A stretch of DNA of 64,000 bases from Phocoenobacter atlanticus (GTDB lineage Bacteria; Pseudomonadota; Gammaproteobacteria; Enterobacterales; Pasteurellaceae), in assembly GCF_030764225.1 (NCBI RefSeq), contig NZ_JASAXH010000006.1, one strand, 5' to 3'. The position numbers and the translations under genes are program-made. The notes under the pieces were generated by a model, which searched no databases, was not told where the DNA came from, and worked only from the letters and a program-made list of their open reading frames with translations. Below, piece by piece: positions 18,093 to 27,079 of this stretch. The number at the start of each line of letters is the position of its first letter. The stretch's first letter is position 1.

Positions 18093-18115
18093 GCAAATAA
18101 ATAGTAAGGTAAAAA

Positions 18116-18370
18116 ATGATTACACTTAGACTTGACCCAATACTAGAACAACAAGTTAATACAGCAGCAAAAAAGCTGGGCTTTACACGTTCTGAATTTA
18201 TCAGAAAAAGTATTATCAACTATATCGAAGCACAAAAAACACAAACTGCTTGGCAAACTGGTGAAGATTTATTTGGAAAATATACGAGTGGAAAAGGTAA
18301 TCTATCTGTAGATAGAAAAGATATTCTCAAAAACAAAATTCGAGCTAAATATGCAACAGATTCTAATTGA
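18116..18370 (+). CDS. Ribbon-helix-helix (CopG-type) antitoxin
   Basis: An 84-residue protein. Its N-terminal strand MITLRLDPIL is followed by two helices (EQQVNTAAKKLGFTRSEFIRKSIINYIE), the classic RHH DNA-binding fold. The C-terminal 40 residues should bind and block the toxin. The stop lies 20 bases inside the PIN gene. AAGGT precedes its ATG, with the palindrome at 18074-18092 upstream for autorepression. Confidence 0.85.
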   Translation: MITLRLDPILEQQVNTAAKKLGFTRSEFIRKSIINYIEAQKTQTAWQTGEDLFGKYTSGKGNLSVDRKDILKNKIRAKYATDSN

Positions 18371-18761
18371 TAGCGGACCTTTAATTGCTCTATTTGATGC
18401 CTCTGACAGATATCACAATAAGACGATAGAATTTATCCAAAATAACAAAAGCACATTGATAACAACTCTTGCATCTGTAACAGAAGTATTACATCTACTC
18501 GACTTTAATAGAAATGCTCAACTAGATTTTTTAGAATGGATTTCTCGTGGAGGAATACAAATTGCGGATATTCAACAAACTGATTTTGTCAGAATTAAAG
18601 CCCTAACTGATAAATACCGTGATTTACCAATGGATTTTGCTGACTCTTGCCTTGTTTTACTTGCTGAAAAAATGGGAATTAAAACAATTGCGACCATTGA
18701 TCGTGATTTCACAATTTATCGTATCAATGGAAAGCAGACATTTGAGACAATTCTATTATAA
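18351..18761 (+). CDS. PIN-domain ribonuclease toxin (VapC-like)
   Basis: A 136-residue PIN protein with the acidic catalytic set D7 (LIDSGPL), E45 (VTEVLHLL), D95/D98 (PMDFADSC) and D117/D119 (TIDRDFTIY). PIN toxins cleave RNA, often tRNA, when released from the antitoxin. The start overlaps the RHH antitoxin gene by 20 bases, the normal order for an antitoxin-first module. Confidence 0.87.
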   Translation: MQQILIDSGPLIALFDASDRYHNKTIEFIQNNKSTLITTLASVTEVLHLLDFNRNAQLDFLEWISRGGIQIADIQQTDFVRIKALTDKYRDLPMDFADSCLVLLAEKMGIKTIATIDRDFTIYRINGKQTFETILL

Positions 18762-18803
18762 TTATCTCGCATTGAAAACTAGATAATAGAATCGGAGAAA
18801 AAA

Positions 18804-19403
18804 ATGAAACAAAAGATTATTTTACAATTTAAAATTGAATTATTGGATAGTTCACCAACAATTTGGCGACGTATTCAAGTTCCTGAGAACTATAGTTTTT
18901 GGGATCTACACATTGCTATTCAAGATTCAATGGGATGGTTAGATTATCATCTACATCAATTTATGATCAAACAACCACATAAAAGAAAATATACTGTTAT
19001 TGGAATACCATTCGATGAAAATGATACTTTAGCTGGTTGGGATATTAAAATAAGTGATTATTTTAGAGAACTAGGAATTAATGCGAGCTATGAATATGAT
19101 TTTGGCGATGGCTGGGAGCATAAAATAACACTAGAAGGAAAATTCCTTGCAGAGAAGGGAATTAAATATCCAATTTGTACCAAAGGAGAAAGGGCTTGTC
19201 CACCAGAAGATTGTGGCGGTCCTATGGGATATGATGAATTACTCGACATTCTATCAGATAAAAAACATCCGTCCTACGATGATATGATATCTTGGTTAGA
19301 GAACCATGCTAAAGATTATACACCTTATGACCCAAACTTTTTTGAACCTAATTTAGTTAAGTTTAGTGACCCTAAAAAACGTTTTAAAATGGCATTTGAA
19401 TAA
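18804..19403 (+). CDS. Plasmid pRiA4b ORF-3 family protein
   Basis: A 199-residue protein with the family hallmarks: an N-terminal IWRRIQVPENYSFWDLHIAIQ, a WLDYHLHQF segment and YEYDFGDGWEHKI (about residues 93-105), followed by PICTKGERACPPEDCGGPMGY. The family is common on plasmids and near mobile elements; its function is not known. GGAGA precedes the ATG. It follows the toxin gene by 42 bases and may share its transcript. Confidence 0.85.
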   Translation: MKQKIILQFKIELLDSSPTIWRRIQVPENYSFWDLHIAIQDSMGWLDYHLHQFMIKQPHKRKYTVIGIPFDENDTLAGWDIKISDYFRELGINASYEYDFGDGWEHKITLEGKFLAEKGIKYPICTKGERACPPEDCGGPMGYDELLDILSDKKHPSYDDMISWLENHAKDYTPYDPNFFEPNLVKFSDPKKRFKMAFE

Positions 19404-19476
19404 AATTTTATATGTATAAATTAGCGTTGATATCTCAATAAAATATAAGCCAAATACTTATACAACTTAGAAAAAA

Positions 19477-20211
19477 ATGAAATTCGAACTCTGCATTGAC
19501 AATATCCAATCCGTCCAAACCGCAAGCAAAGCCAAGGTTGATCGTGTAGAACTCTGCTCTGCTTTAGCAGCGGGAGGATTAACTCCTTCTTATGGATTAA
19601 TTAAACAAGCACTTCATTTTAACAACCTATCCCATCACGTAATGATCCGACCTCGTGCGGGTAATTTTGTGTTTAATCAGGCTGAAATTGAGATAATGAT
19701 TAACGATATTTTAATTGCCAAAGACTTAGGGGTTGATGGTGTCGTTATTGGCTGTTTAACAGAAAATAACGATATTGATATTCAGGCTTGTAAAAAACTG
19801 ATTTCAGCTGCTGACAGTTTAGAAATCACCTTTCATCGTGCTTTTGATTTATGCCAAAATCCTAAAACTGCATTGGAGCAAATTATTGATCTTGGTTGTA
19901 CTCGTTTACTGACTTCTGGCTTGAAAAAAACAGCTTGGCTAGGCAAGGAAAATATCGCTCAACTTGTGCAACAAAGCAAAGGACGTATTCAGATAATGGC
20001 AGGGGCAGGGGTCACTTCTGAAAATGCGTTAGAGATCGTTAAGGCGACGGGGATAGAGAATATTCATTTTTCTGCCAAAAAAGTACAACAAAATAAAACA
20101 CTACAGACTGACATAGCTATGGGTAGCAACAGTGATTATGATAATCAAATTATTCAAGCAGATTTTGATGAAATATTGCGTATCAAACAGGCTGTTTTGA
20201 GTGCTTTATAG
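19477..20211 (+). CDS. cutC: CutC family protein
   Basis: A 244-residue TIM-barrel protein, complete for the family. Signatures are KVDRVELCSALAAGGLTPS (21-39), MIRPRAGNFVF, GVDGVVIGCLT, ITFHRAFD and LTSGLKKTAWLG. It was first linked to copper tolerance in E. coli; the biochemical role remains uncertain. A downstream uptake-sequence-like element (20213-20245) ends the transcript region. No other copper gene is close by. Confidence 0.92.
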   Translation: MKFELCIDNIQSVQTASKAKVDRVELCSALAAGGLTPSYGLIKQALHFNNLSHHVMIRPRAGNFVFNQAEIEIMINDILIAKDLGVDGVVIGCLTENNDIDIQACKKLISAADSLEITFHRAFDLCQNPKTALEQIIDLGCTRLLTSGLKKTAWLGKENIAQLVQQSKGRIQIMAGAGVTSENALEIVKATGIENIHFSAKKVQQNKTLQTDIAMGSNSDYDNQIIQADFDEILRIKQAVLSAL

Positions 20212-20317
20212 CGGTACGATTTTTATTATTTTTTGCAATAGTAACCATCCATTAATAATATAGCGTAGCAAAAAAACGAAAACTTTAATTTCAGCACTGG
20301 ACTTAGCCACTGGCATT

Positions 20318-20755
20318 TTATATCCCCAATGTTAAATCGTCTTTTACCTTATGATACATTAAGGTTGCTTTTATACACTTTTTTAGTTGTACAACAGGTA
20401 TTTCTTGGTCAAGCTGAAAAATAATGGCTCTATTGTTTTCATATTCAAATAACTTTCCAAATACCAATTTAAAAGTTTCCACCAACCTACTTGTACATTT
20501 AAAATACATTTGATATTGGTTTGGGGTCTTTTTTTTCCAATCCATTCGCAAGGTACTTCCTGTTTTGGTTAAGAAACTTGGTTCTCCCCATTTTAATGTT
20601 TCTTCTAAATCTGTAATCTCTGGAACTTCTTCGGCAGTTTCAATGACAAGTTCCCTTAAATCTTTCATTTTATCTCGTACAAAATCGGGATAACTTTCCA
20701 ACTTTGTTTCAAACTCTGGATTTGTGGTTATTTTCAACTTGCTCATTTTTTTCAT
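20318..20755 (-). CDS. DUF1801 family protein
   Basis: A 145-residue protein with the DUF1801 pattern: helices that end in EETLKWGEPSFL (about residues 50-61), a strand LRMDWKKKTPNQYQMYF and FEYENNRAIIFQL. The fold is small alpha/beta of unknown function. Its ATG overlaps the stop of the truncated GyrI-like gene (ATGA, 20752-20755), so the two were once one unit. A second ATG three codons in is possible. The pair looks like imported DNA. Confidence 0.75.
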   Translation of the reverse strand: MKKMSKLKITTNPEFETKLESYPDFVRDKMKDLRELVIETAEEVPEITDLEETLKWGEPSFLTKTGSTLRMDWKKKTPNQYQMYFKCTSRLVETFKLVFGKLFEYENNRAIIFQLDQEIPVVQLKKCIKATLMYHKVKDDLTLGI

Positions 20756-21024
20756 TTAATAGCAACCAAAATTTCTACTTCCGCATCTGTAGGATTTTGT
20801 GCTTTTTCGCCATATATTTCAAAATCTGCCGTGTATAGTCTATCTAAATCAGTATTCCAAATCTTAGCCCACGCTTCATAAACCGCACCTTTGGTTAAAT
20901 CACCTTTGGCAATAAATTTTTCATAATTACCGTCTTCAATAGTTTTTGCAACCATTCCGTTGGGAATAACATCTGTATTTTCAACTTTGCAACCTAAAAT
21001 AGTAGTATAAGTTAGCTCTATAAA
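20752..21024 (-). pseudogene. 5'-truncated GyrI-like (AraC effector-binding-type) protein
   Basis: The frame is open from 21024, after an in-frame TAG at 21025-21027, to the stop at 20752. It begins mid-domain (FIELTYTTILGCKVEN). The C-terminal part is clear GyrI-like sequence: NGMVAKTIEDGNYEKF, EAWAKIWN, and DFEIYGEKAQ. A complete domain has about 150 residues, so the first part is missing. An internal ATG at 20955 could still give a 67-residue product, but hardly a folded one. Confidence 0.65.
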
Positions 21025-21073
21025 CTAATAGCGGATAAAAAAGCCTAAAACTTGGATTCTACACCTAACTCTA

Positions 21074-21562
21074 TTATTTACACAACTCCAAATGTGGTTT
21101 TTTCGTTAAGTGTTTCATCACAACGGTTACTTTGCTTTGAAGTTTCATTTGGTAGTAGTTCTTGCCGAGTTTTTTTATCTCATAGCCTTTGTAACCTTGG
21201 TTAAAACTTCGGTCAAATGACTTGAAATATTCAAGAAAATTAAAATCATCGACATATAATTCTCCGCTTGATTCTTTGGTATAGCATTGTACCTTACCTT
21301 CTTTTAGATATATCGCACCATTTACTTTACCCTTGACTACTTTTCCTATTTGAAAATAAACATCAAGAATTGCTTTATTGTGAGCGTCTTTTACGCTTGT
21401 ATGTGTCCAACCTACCAAATCAGCATAGGTTACTTTTTTCATATCATAAACGGTATCAATAGTTTCTTGACTATAGTGATAGCCTTGTGCATTTACTTGC
21501 GACACACTCAACAAACCAACCACAGCCAAACTTATTAGTGCTTTTATTTTGTTCTTATTCAT
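21074..21562 (-). CDS. Small secreted protein, unknown function
   Basis: A 162-residue protein with a clear Sec signal peptide: MNKNK, then a hydrophobic core ALISLAVVGLLSVS and cleavage after VNA (about residue 25). The mature part is strand-rich and basic, with GAIYLKEGKVQCYTK and YEIKKLGKNYYQMKL. I recognise no family. The -VNAQ end of the signal peptide is common in Bacteroidota, in line with the atypical spacers around it. Confidence 0.65.
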   Translation of the reverse strand: MNKNKIKALISLAVVGLLSVSQVNAQGYHYSQETIDTVYDMKKVTYADLVGWTHTSVKDAHNKAILDVYFQIGKVVKGKVNGAIYLKEGKVQCYTKESSGELYVDDFNFLEYFKSFDRSFNQGYKGYEIKKLGKNYYQMKLQSKVTVVMKHLTKKPHLELCK

Positions 21563-21613
21563 AATAATCCTCTATCTAATTAATAATAAATATTTCATAA
21601 AAGTAACATTTTC

Positions 21614-22087
21614 TTATTTTATTTGCAAATGTACCACCTCATTGTCAATCAATATATTTAGAATCTTATCGCAGCAATAGGTAAAATAATCATTCATTGA
21701 GGTAAACTGCGTATAGTCTATATTATTTTCCACATACACTGTTTTTGTTGATTTTAGTCCAGAATAATTATCTTTTTTTTGACCTTTTCTCAGCTTAAAT
21801 CCCCACTCAACTTCATCACTTGTTGGTATGATAATTGTAGCATTTATTTCACAATTCTTACCTTTATTAAAATAAGAAAGTTTTTTTCTTACACTCATAT
21901 AACTCTGTTCATTACATATAAACAATACTGCTAAATGAAAAAAATCTGTATTTTCCTTTACATTAACAAGGGTGTATTTCATAGATAAGGTATTGACTAA
22001 TTCTTCGAACGGCTTAGCATATTCTTGCTCAAAAAATCCTATAATTTGAACGATAAAATTTGTATGATAACTAATTCTTTTTTCCAA
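21614..22087 (-). CDS. Unknown cytoplasmic protein, possibly immunity-type
   Basis: A 157-residue protein starting at TTG, with a good GAGGAAG site six bases upstream. No signal peptide or membrane segment. A central NATIIIPTSDEVEWGFKLRKGQ and a C-terminal helical part (YFTYCCDKILNILIDNE) are visible. Small, single, family-less genes in such arrays are often immunity proteins of polymorphic toxins, but no toxin gene is present here. Confidence 0.55.
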   Translation of the reverse strand: MEKRISYHTNFIVQIIGFFEQEYAKPFEELVNTLSMKYTLVNVKENTDFFHLAVLFICNEQSYMSVRKKLSYFNKGKNCEINATIIIPTSDEVEWGFKLRKGQKKDNYSGLKSTKTVYVENNIDYTQFTSMNDYFTYCCDKILNILIDNEVVHLQIK

Positions 22088-22109
22088 AACTTCCTCTTTT
22101 AAGTTCTAT

Positions 22110-22235
22110 TTGTTTAACTACTGCTAACGGCTTAAGTATATAAGTATAAATGGTGACCGAATAAAAAATAAGATTTTGGTAGTTTAAAATTTACAAAGTT
22201 TAAGCCAAGTGCCTGACCATTTCTTACTATACTAC
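22110..22235. repeat. Atypical spacer with GCTAACG start and CCTGACC motif
   Basis: The spacer begins GCTAACGGCTTAAG and contains AAGCCAAGTGCCTGACC (about 22191-22210). The spacer at 608-709 has TTAAGCACCTGACC in a like place, and 1811-1830 again starts with GCTAACG. These look like related cassette borders, but no recombinase gene is seen. Confidence 0.3.
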
Positions 22236-22236
22236 A

Positions 22237-22650
22237 TTAATGTATTTTCCTTTTATATATTATTCCGCAAGTAATTAAATTATATGGTATTACCAACATA
22301 ATATAAGATATGATAAGTTTTAAATTCCAACCAATTCCCATACTTCGATAATAAATACGCTCTATTGTCTTTTTATTATCAATGCTGATTTCTTTAATCC
22401 AATGCTCAGTATCTGACATTCCATAAGAATTAAAACCATATATGTCATACATAAATTCATTAGATAATTTTTCAGTCCAATAAATAGAAACAGTTGAAAA
22501 AAGGAAAGTTAAAACAATCGATAACAATAATAAAATGAAGAAATTATTTTTCTTTAGTAATTCTCCTAAAACAAAAGGAATACTTATTATTGGTACATAA
22601 GATATCAAAGTAAAAATTAAAAATATCGTTTCTAAGGTACTTGCTTTCAT
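22237..22650 (-). CDS. Small membrane protein, unknown function
   Basis: A 137-residue protein with hydrophobic stretches at about residues 7-29, 35-54 and 110-132, and a polar loop of about 50 residues between the second and third. The ATG is preceded by AAAAGAAAA. I recognise no family. Confidence 0.55.
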   Translation of the reverse strand: MKASTLETIFLIFTLISYVPIISIPFVLGELLKKNNFFILLLLSIVLTFLFSTVSIYWTEKLSNEFMYDIYGFNSYGMSDTEHWIKEISIDNKKTIERIYYRSMGIGWNLKLIISYIMLVIPYNLITCGIIYKRKIH

Positions 22651-22771
22651 TTTTCTTTTAAATTATTTTTTAATAGGTATTCTTATACTGTTACGGATAA
22701 ATATAATTATGCATAAAACTAAACGTTGCTTTAATCAAGTGGATTTCTAAAAGGTTTATTTTCCTCATAAT

Positions 22772-23296
22772 TTACTCTGCGACAGAGCTTATACTAAAAG
22801 GATATAACGCATTTTTAGTTGCAACTATTTCTACTTTTTGCCCTACCTTTAAACCAAACAAGTTTATTTTTTCAATAAACAAAATTTTCTTTATTGAATT
22901 GTAGGATGGCTTAAAAGAAATATCCATTTGCTCCAAAGATGGACTTGGTTTTTCTATTTTTGTTATCGTGACTTGCAGTTTTACTTTTTTACTTTCTTTA
23001 ATATCTTTTGCCAATTTAGGCAGTCTATAATAAAAATATGCCATTACAAACATAAGTAATGTAACAGCAATGATAATGACCGAACAAATTACAATTCCTT
23101 GTGATTGAAAAAGGTTTAAATCTAAATTATGTCTCAAATAGAAACTTTTTATAGGAAGAAACCTTTTAGGTATTGAAAAAATGACAAGAAAAATAGCTGC
23201 TGAAAATAGACTTATTCCCAATACCTTTCTTACCATTTTATTTTTGTAGTTTTTTAATTGTTCAAATTCTTGATTTGTTAAATTTTCAAGTTTCAT
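22772..23296 (-). CDS. Membrane protein with two N-terminal segments, unknown function
   Basis: A 174-residue protein. The first 20 residues are helical and polar (NLTNQEFEQLKNYKNK), followed by membrane segments at about 26-45 and 70-92, then a basic, strand-rich tail (KVKLQVTITKIEKP and KVGQKVEIVATKNALYPF). An AGGA site lies upstream. I recognise no family. Confidence 0.55.
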   Translation of the reverse strand: MKLENLTNQEFEQLKNYKNKMVRKVLGISLFSAAIFLVIFSIPKRFLPIKSFYLRHNLDLNLFQSQGIVICSVIIIAVTLLMFVMAYFYYRLPKLAKDIKESKKVKLQVTITKIEKPSPSLEQMDISFKPSYNSIKKILFIEKINLFGLKVGQKVEIVATKNALYPFSISSVAE

Positions 23297-23325
23297 ATTA
23301 TTTATTTTCCTTTTGTTAATTTGTT

Positions 23326-24048
23326 TTAAATTTTAATAAATACCCAAAGTAATACTGCAACAATCATAACCAATGCAACCAATTTAAGCGGTGTTTGTTT
23401 GCTCCCTTCCTGCACCAAGCTTTGATTTGAGATTTTTATCGGCTTAGTATTCACCTTTTTCGATTTTTTAGTATAACTCTCATCATCAACACTATTTTGT
23501 GGTGGTTTCTGATCGCATAAAGGATTTTCAATATAATTATGTTCAATAAAAGAATGCATAGGAATGTATTTTTTAAATAAGTCTTCATCGTCTTGATAAC
23601 GCATAACAAGAGAACAATAATCAGGGGCATTTTGAGACAAAAATATAACAGTATCTTGATACAATTTTTCATTGTTCACTAAAATCTCTTTTACATCGTC
23701 ATCTAATCGTTCTAATAACTTTTCAAAAGTTGTTTGAGCACTCTTCTCTAATAGCGTATTAAAAAACGCCTCATCTTGATTATTCGGTGTATTTTCTGTT
23801 TGTAACTCTTTTAAGAATTCTTGTAAACCCGTATCATCAACATCAAATCCTGCTCTTCTTAGTTCTGCTACCTCTGACTGAATCTGCTCAAAATTCTGTT
23901 GTGTCACCTCAACTGTCTCAAGTTCTACATTGTTATTTACATCAAAAAGCCCTGTTCTTTGGGATCGAATAACTTCACAGCTACCATTTTCTTCTACAAC
24001 AGCAAGGCTTTCTGTATCACCCGTTTGACTGATTAAAATACGTTTCAT
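23326..24048 (-). CDS. Tail-anchored acidic protein, unknown function
   Basis: The start at ATG 24048 is chosen because AGGAGC lies just upstream; an in-frame ATG at 24063 lacks this. The 240-residue product is acidic with helical stretches (VTQQNFEQIQSEVAELRR, LLERLDDDVKEILVNN), a basic linker, and a C-terminal membrane helix (LVALVMIVAVLLWVFIKI) at the very end. This is the layout of a tail-anchored inner-membrane protein. The function is unknown. Confidence 0.65.
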   Translation of the reverse strand: MKRILISQTGDTESLAVVEENGSCEVIRSQRTGLFDVNNNVELETVEVTQQNFEQIQSEVAELRRAGFDVDDTGLQEFLKELQTENTPNNQDEAFFNTLLEKSAQTTFEKLLERLDDDVKEILVNNEKLYQDTVIFLSQNAPDYCSLVMRYQDDEDLFKKYIPMHSFIEHNYIENPLCDQKPPQNSVDDESYTKKSKKVNTKPIKISNQSLVQEGSKQTPLKLVALVMIVAVLLWVFIKI

Positions 24049-24237
24049 TTTTGCTCCTATCATTAAGCTTTGTTTGGATAGTACAATATTAATACTATTT
24101 TTTCCACTTTAGTTATTTTTATGGCGGTACGATCTTTGCCACTTTTTGCAAATTATAAAAAACGTTGTTCACAGTAGTATTATACAAATGATTTGGCATT
24201 AGTTGTCCAACAGAGGTTCATAGGTAGAGTAATTATT

Positions 24238-24939
24238 TTAATTATCAAGCTGATCTAACCAATACCCCACAATCATTCCAATCAAAGCAGAAATAACTAA
24301 CCCTTGCTCAACAGCAAAGGTGAAATAATTTAATACCAAAATGCTTATTCCACTCGTCATCACCGCAATCAACACCACTTTTGTTTTAATCATAGGAATA
24401 ACCATTGCAATAAATGTGGCTGCAATAGCAAAATCTAAACCTAGTTGATCGACATCTTGTAATAAGTGAGCAAAATAGATGCCTGAGAAAGTCGCAATAT
24501 TCCATATAAGATAAAATGTAAAACCAGCAATAATGGCATACCAATAATCAAAATAGCCTTTTTTAAATTGCTCTGCTTGAGAAATAACAAACATTTCATC
24601 GGTTAATAAAAAAGCGAAAAAAACACGTTTAATTAAAGGTAATTTCACTATCTCATTATGATAAGTGGCAGAATATAAAAGGTGGCGAGAACCAATCATT
24701 ACAGTGCTATTAATTAATGCTAACCAACTGCCCCCAGCCCCTAAAATAGCAATGCCAGATAACTGTGCCGCCCCTGCAAAAATACATAAAGACATCATTT
24801 GAGCTTGTATATTGCTAAGCCCTGCTTGTATCGACAATGTACCACATAAAATTCCCCAAGGTACGCAGGAGAGAGCTAAGGGTAATACAGCTAAAATTGC
24901 TGATATATTTCTTGAAAATTGCTGTTCTTTTTTTATCAT
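24238..24939 (-). CDS. azlC: AzlC-type amino-acid exporter subunit, second copy
   Basis: A 233-residue inner-membrane protein of the AzlC family (branched-chain amino acid export, large subunit). Typical segments are VPWGILCGTLSIQAGLS, AGAAQLSGIAILGAGGSW, GSRHLLYSATYH and FFAFLLTDEMFV. It is highly similar to the AzlC at 25352-26056 and lies after azlD without its own azlD. A space of 80 bases with an uptake-sequence-like element separates it from azlD. It arose by local duplication. Confidence 0.87.
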   Translation of the reverse strand: MIKKEQQFSRNISAILAVLPLALSCVPWGILCGTLSIQAGLSNIQAQMMSLCIFAGAAQLSGIAILGAGGSWLALINSTVMIGSRHLLYSATYHNEIVKLPLIKRVFFAFLLTDEMFVISQAEQFKKGYFDYWYAIIAGFTFYLIWNIATFSGIYFAHLLQDVDQLGLDFAIAATFIAMVIPMIKTKVVLIAVMTSGISILVLNYFTFAVEQGLVISALIGMIVGYWLDQLDN

Positions 24940-25019
24940 TCTGTTTATTCTCTACTCTTTCAATTATTATTTGCAAATTTTCGTTGTAATGTTACCGCTT
25001 ATTATTGTCATAAAAAGGG

Positions 25020-25355
25020 CTATAAAAATGTTCTTAATCCATAAAAAGCTACCATACTTAAAATAATTACCGTAAAGGTATGCTTAATAAAAATACTAAA
25101 TAAAATGGCACAAATACCTGCCCAAAAGTAGCTACTATCAATCAATACAGTTACTTGCTTAGTAGCAATAAAATCTTGAAAGAGTACGGGGGTAAACATT
25201 GCCGTTAACACACAAGGTGCGGTAAAAAGTAGGATCGATCGAACTTTATTACTTAAATTAATTTTAAAACTACGGGTAAAAAAGAGATAACGAATTAAAA
25301 ATGTGATAACTGCCATTACTAAAATCGCAATCGTAAAATAAGATGATGAAATCAT
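25020..25355 (-). CDS. azlD: AzlD-type small exporter subunit
   Basis: A 111-residue protein with about four membrane helices, the partner of AzlC in branched-chain amino acid export. The FFTRSFKINLSNKVRSILLFTAPCVLTAMFTPVLF order fits the family. Its ATG overlaps the azlC stop by 4 bases, so the subunits are coupled in translation. Confidence 0.88.
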   Translation of the reverse strand: MISSSYFTIAILVMAVITFLIRYLFFTRSFKINLSNKVRSILLFTAPCVLTAMFTPVLFQDFIATKQVTVLIDSSYFWAGICAILFSIFIKHTFTVIILSMVAFYGLRTFL

Positions 25356-26056
25356 TGTACTCCCCTTCTATCTAATGAATAACCCACTAACATACCAATT
25401 AAGGTGGAAATGACTAATCCTTGTTCAACAGCTAAATAACTGAAAAATAAAATACACACGCCACTCGTCATCGCCGCAATAAGAATGGCTTTATTTTTGA
25501 TCATTGGTACCATCATTGCCACGAAGGTTGCAACAATAGTGAAATCAAGCCCAAACTGATCAATATCTTGCACAACTTGAGCAAAATAAATACCACTAAA
25601 TGTCGCCATATTCCATATCACATAAAATATAACGCCACTAATGACAACGTGGGTATAATCAAGATAACCTTTTTTAAACTGTTCTGTTTGTGCAATAACA
25701 AAAATTTCATCAATTAAGAAGAAAGCAAAAAACATTCGTTTAATCAACGGCAACTTTTCGATTTCTCTTTGATAGGTCGCCGCATATAAAGAATAACGAG
25801 CCCCAATCATCACAGTATTATTCACTAATCCCAACCAGCTACCACCAGCACCTAAAATAGCAATTCCTGAAAGTTGAATGGTGCCTGAAAATACCAATAA
25901 TGACATAATTTGAGCTTGCATACTGCTCAACCCTGTTTGAATTGACAAGGTGCCACATAAAATTCCCCAAGGAATAGCAGATATTGCAAGGGGTAAGACT
26001 GCAAAGGTGGCATAAATTATTTTTGATAAAAAAGACTGTGTTTGTTTCTCTGTCAC
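25352..26056 (-). CDS. azlC: AzlC-type amino-acid exporter subunit
   Basis: A 234-residue AzlC protein that starts at GTG with an AGGAG site 10 bases upstream; the nearer ATG at 26062 is out of frame and stops at once. Motifs are IPWGILCGTLSIQTGLS, SGIAILGAGGSWLGLVN, GARYSLYAATY and FFAFFLIDEIFV. It is followed directly by azlD and then by the second azlC. Confidence 0.9.
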   Translation of the reverse strand: MTEKQTQSFLSKIIYATFAVLPLAISAIPWGILCGTLSIQTGLSSMQAQIMSLLVFSGTIQLSGIAILGAGGSWLGLVNNTVMIGARYSLYAATYQREIEKLPLIKRMFFAFFLIDEIFVIAQTEQFKKGYLDYTHVVISGVIFYVIWNMATFSGIYFAQVVQDIDQFGLDFTIVATFVAMMVPMIKNKAILIAAMTSGVCILFFSYLAVEQGLVISTLIGMLVGYSLDRRGVQ

Positions 26057-26188
26057 TCCATTGCTCCTGTTTATTTTTATATCTATTTTTTACATAACAA
26101 TAACATTAGCAATACAATTTTGCAAACTTCAATAGTCTCTATAAATTTGCAAATTTTTCAATCTATCTACCCGCTATTTTTACTATAA

Positions 26189-26222
26189 AAAAAGCCCTTC
26201 TCAGTTGAAAAGGGCTTTTTTA
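26189..26222 (-). terminator. Terminator after the DUF4197 gene
   Basis: A 12-bp stem AAAAAAGCCCTT/AAGGGCTTTTTT with a 10-base loop and T-runs on both strands, so it can work in both directions. It follows the DUF4197 stop by 16 bases. Confidence 0.85.
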
Positions 26223-26237
26223 AAAGATATCTTTTAA

Positions 26238-26972
26238 TTATTTATAATCTTGCAAACTAAACACTTGTTTTAATAAGCGAGTATTACGCAATCCAACATT
26301 ATGACGGATTCCCTGCTCTTCTTTAGCAATCATTGTAAATACGCCTTTTAAGGCTTCGTTAGTCACATAATCATTTAAATTTGGATTCACCTTATTCACA
26401 AAAGGAATATTGTTATATTGTGAAATCACGTTTTGCCAAATGGTATCCGCACCCACTTTGGTAAATGATTTCTTAATAACAGGATTAAATTGACGATATA
26501 ACTGATTAAAGGTTTGTGTTTGTAAATACTGTGTTGCCGCATTATCGCTACCCATTAAAATATTTTTAGCATCACTAAAACTAATATTTTTAATCGCATT
26601 AACAAAAATAGGGGTTGCGGTTTTAACTGCATCTTCAGCACTTCTATTTAGTGCTTTAACGCCTTTTTCTGCAATATGTCCTAATCCAACTTTATGCAAA
26701 GTATCATTAACCATCTGTAACTCTTTTGGTAATGCAATTTTAACCAATTTATTTTTATAGAAACCATCAACTGCGGTTAATTTACTTACCTGATGATTTA
26801 CACCATTATTCAGTGCTTGACGTAACGCTGTTGCAATATCCATTTGTGATAATGAGGTATTTTGCATAACAGAGGGAAGTTGTTGCATTACCTCTTGAGG
26901 TAGTTGAAGATTTTCTAAATTTTTACAACCTGCAATCAGTGTGATTGTGGTTAATATTACGATTTTTTTCAT
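26238..26972 (-). CDS. DUF4197 family lipoprotein
   Basis: The ATG at 26972 has AGGAA nine bases upstream; an ATG at 26978 is too close. The 244-residue product starts with a lipoprotein signal peptide (MKKIVILTTITLIAGC), the Cys at residue 16 being the lipid anchor. The rest is DUF4197: MDIATALRQALNNGVNHQVSKL, FYKNKLVKIALP, LNRSAEDAVKTATPIF and VNPNLNDYVTNEALKG. It probably lies in the outer membrane facing the periplasm. Function unknown. Confidence 0.82.
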   Translation of the reverse strand: MKKIVILTTITLIAGCKNLENLQLPQEVMQQLPSVMQNTSLSQMDIATALRQALNNGVNHQVSKLTAVDGFYKNKLVKIALPKELQMVNDTLHKVGLGHIAEKGVKALNRSAEDAVKTATPIFVNAIKNISFSDAKNILMGSDNAATQYLQTQTFNQLYRQFNPVIKKSFTKVGADTIWQNVISQYNNIPFVNKVNPNLNDYVTNEALKGVFTMIAKEEQGIRHNVGLRNTRLLKQVFSLQDYK

Positions 26973-27046
26973 TATCATTTCCTGATTAAAATTAACTCTA
27001 TTCTATTGTAACATAACTGCTTATTCTGTTATAGAATTAGAAAAAA

Positions 27047-27074
27047 ACAGCCTTACTCAAAAAAGTAAGGCTGT
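27047..27074 (-). terminator. Terminator after the VWA gene
   Basis: ACAGCCTTAC (27047-27056) pairs with GTAAGGCTGT (27065-27074) over an 8-base loop. On the minus strand a run of seven T follows (27047-27041). Confidence 0.85.
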
Positions 27075-27079
27075 GTTAT

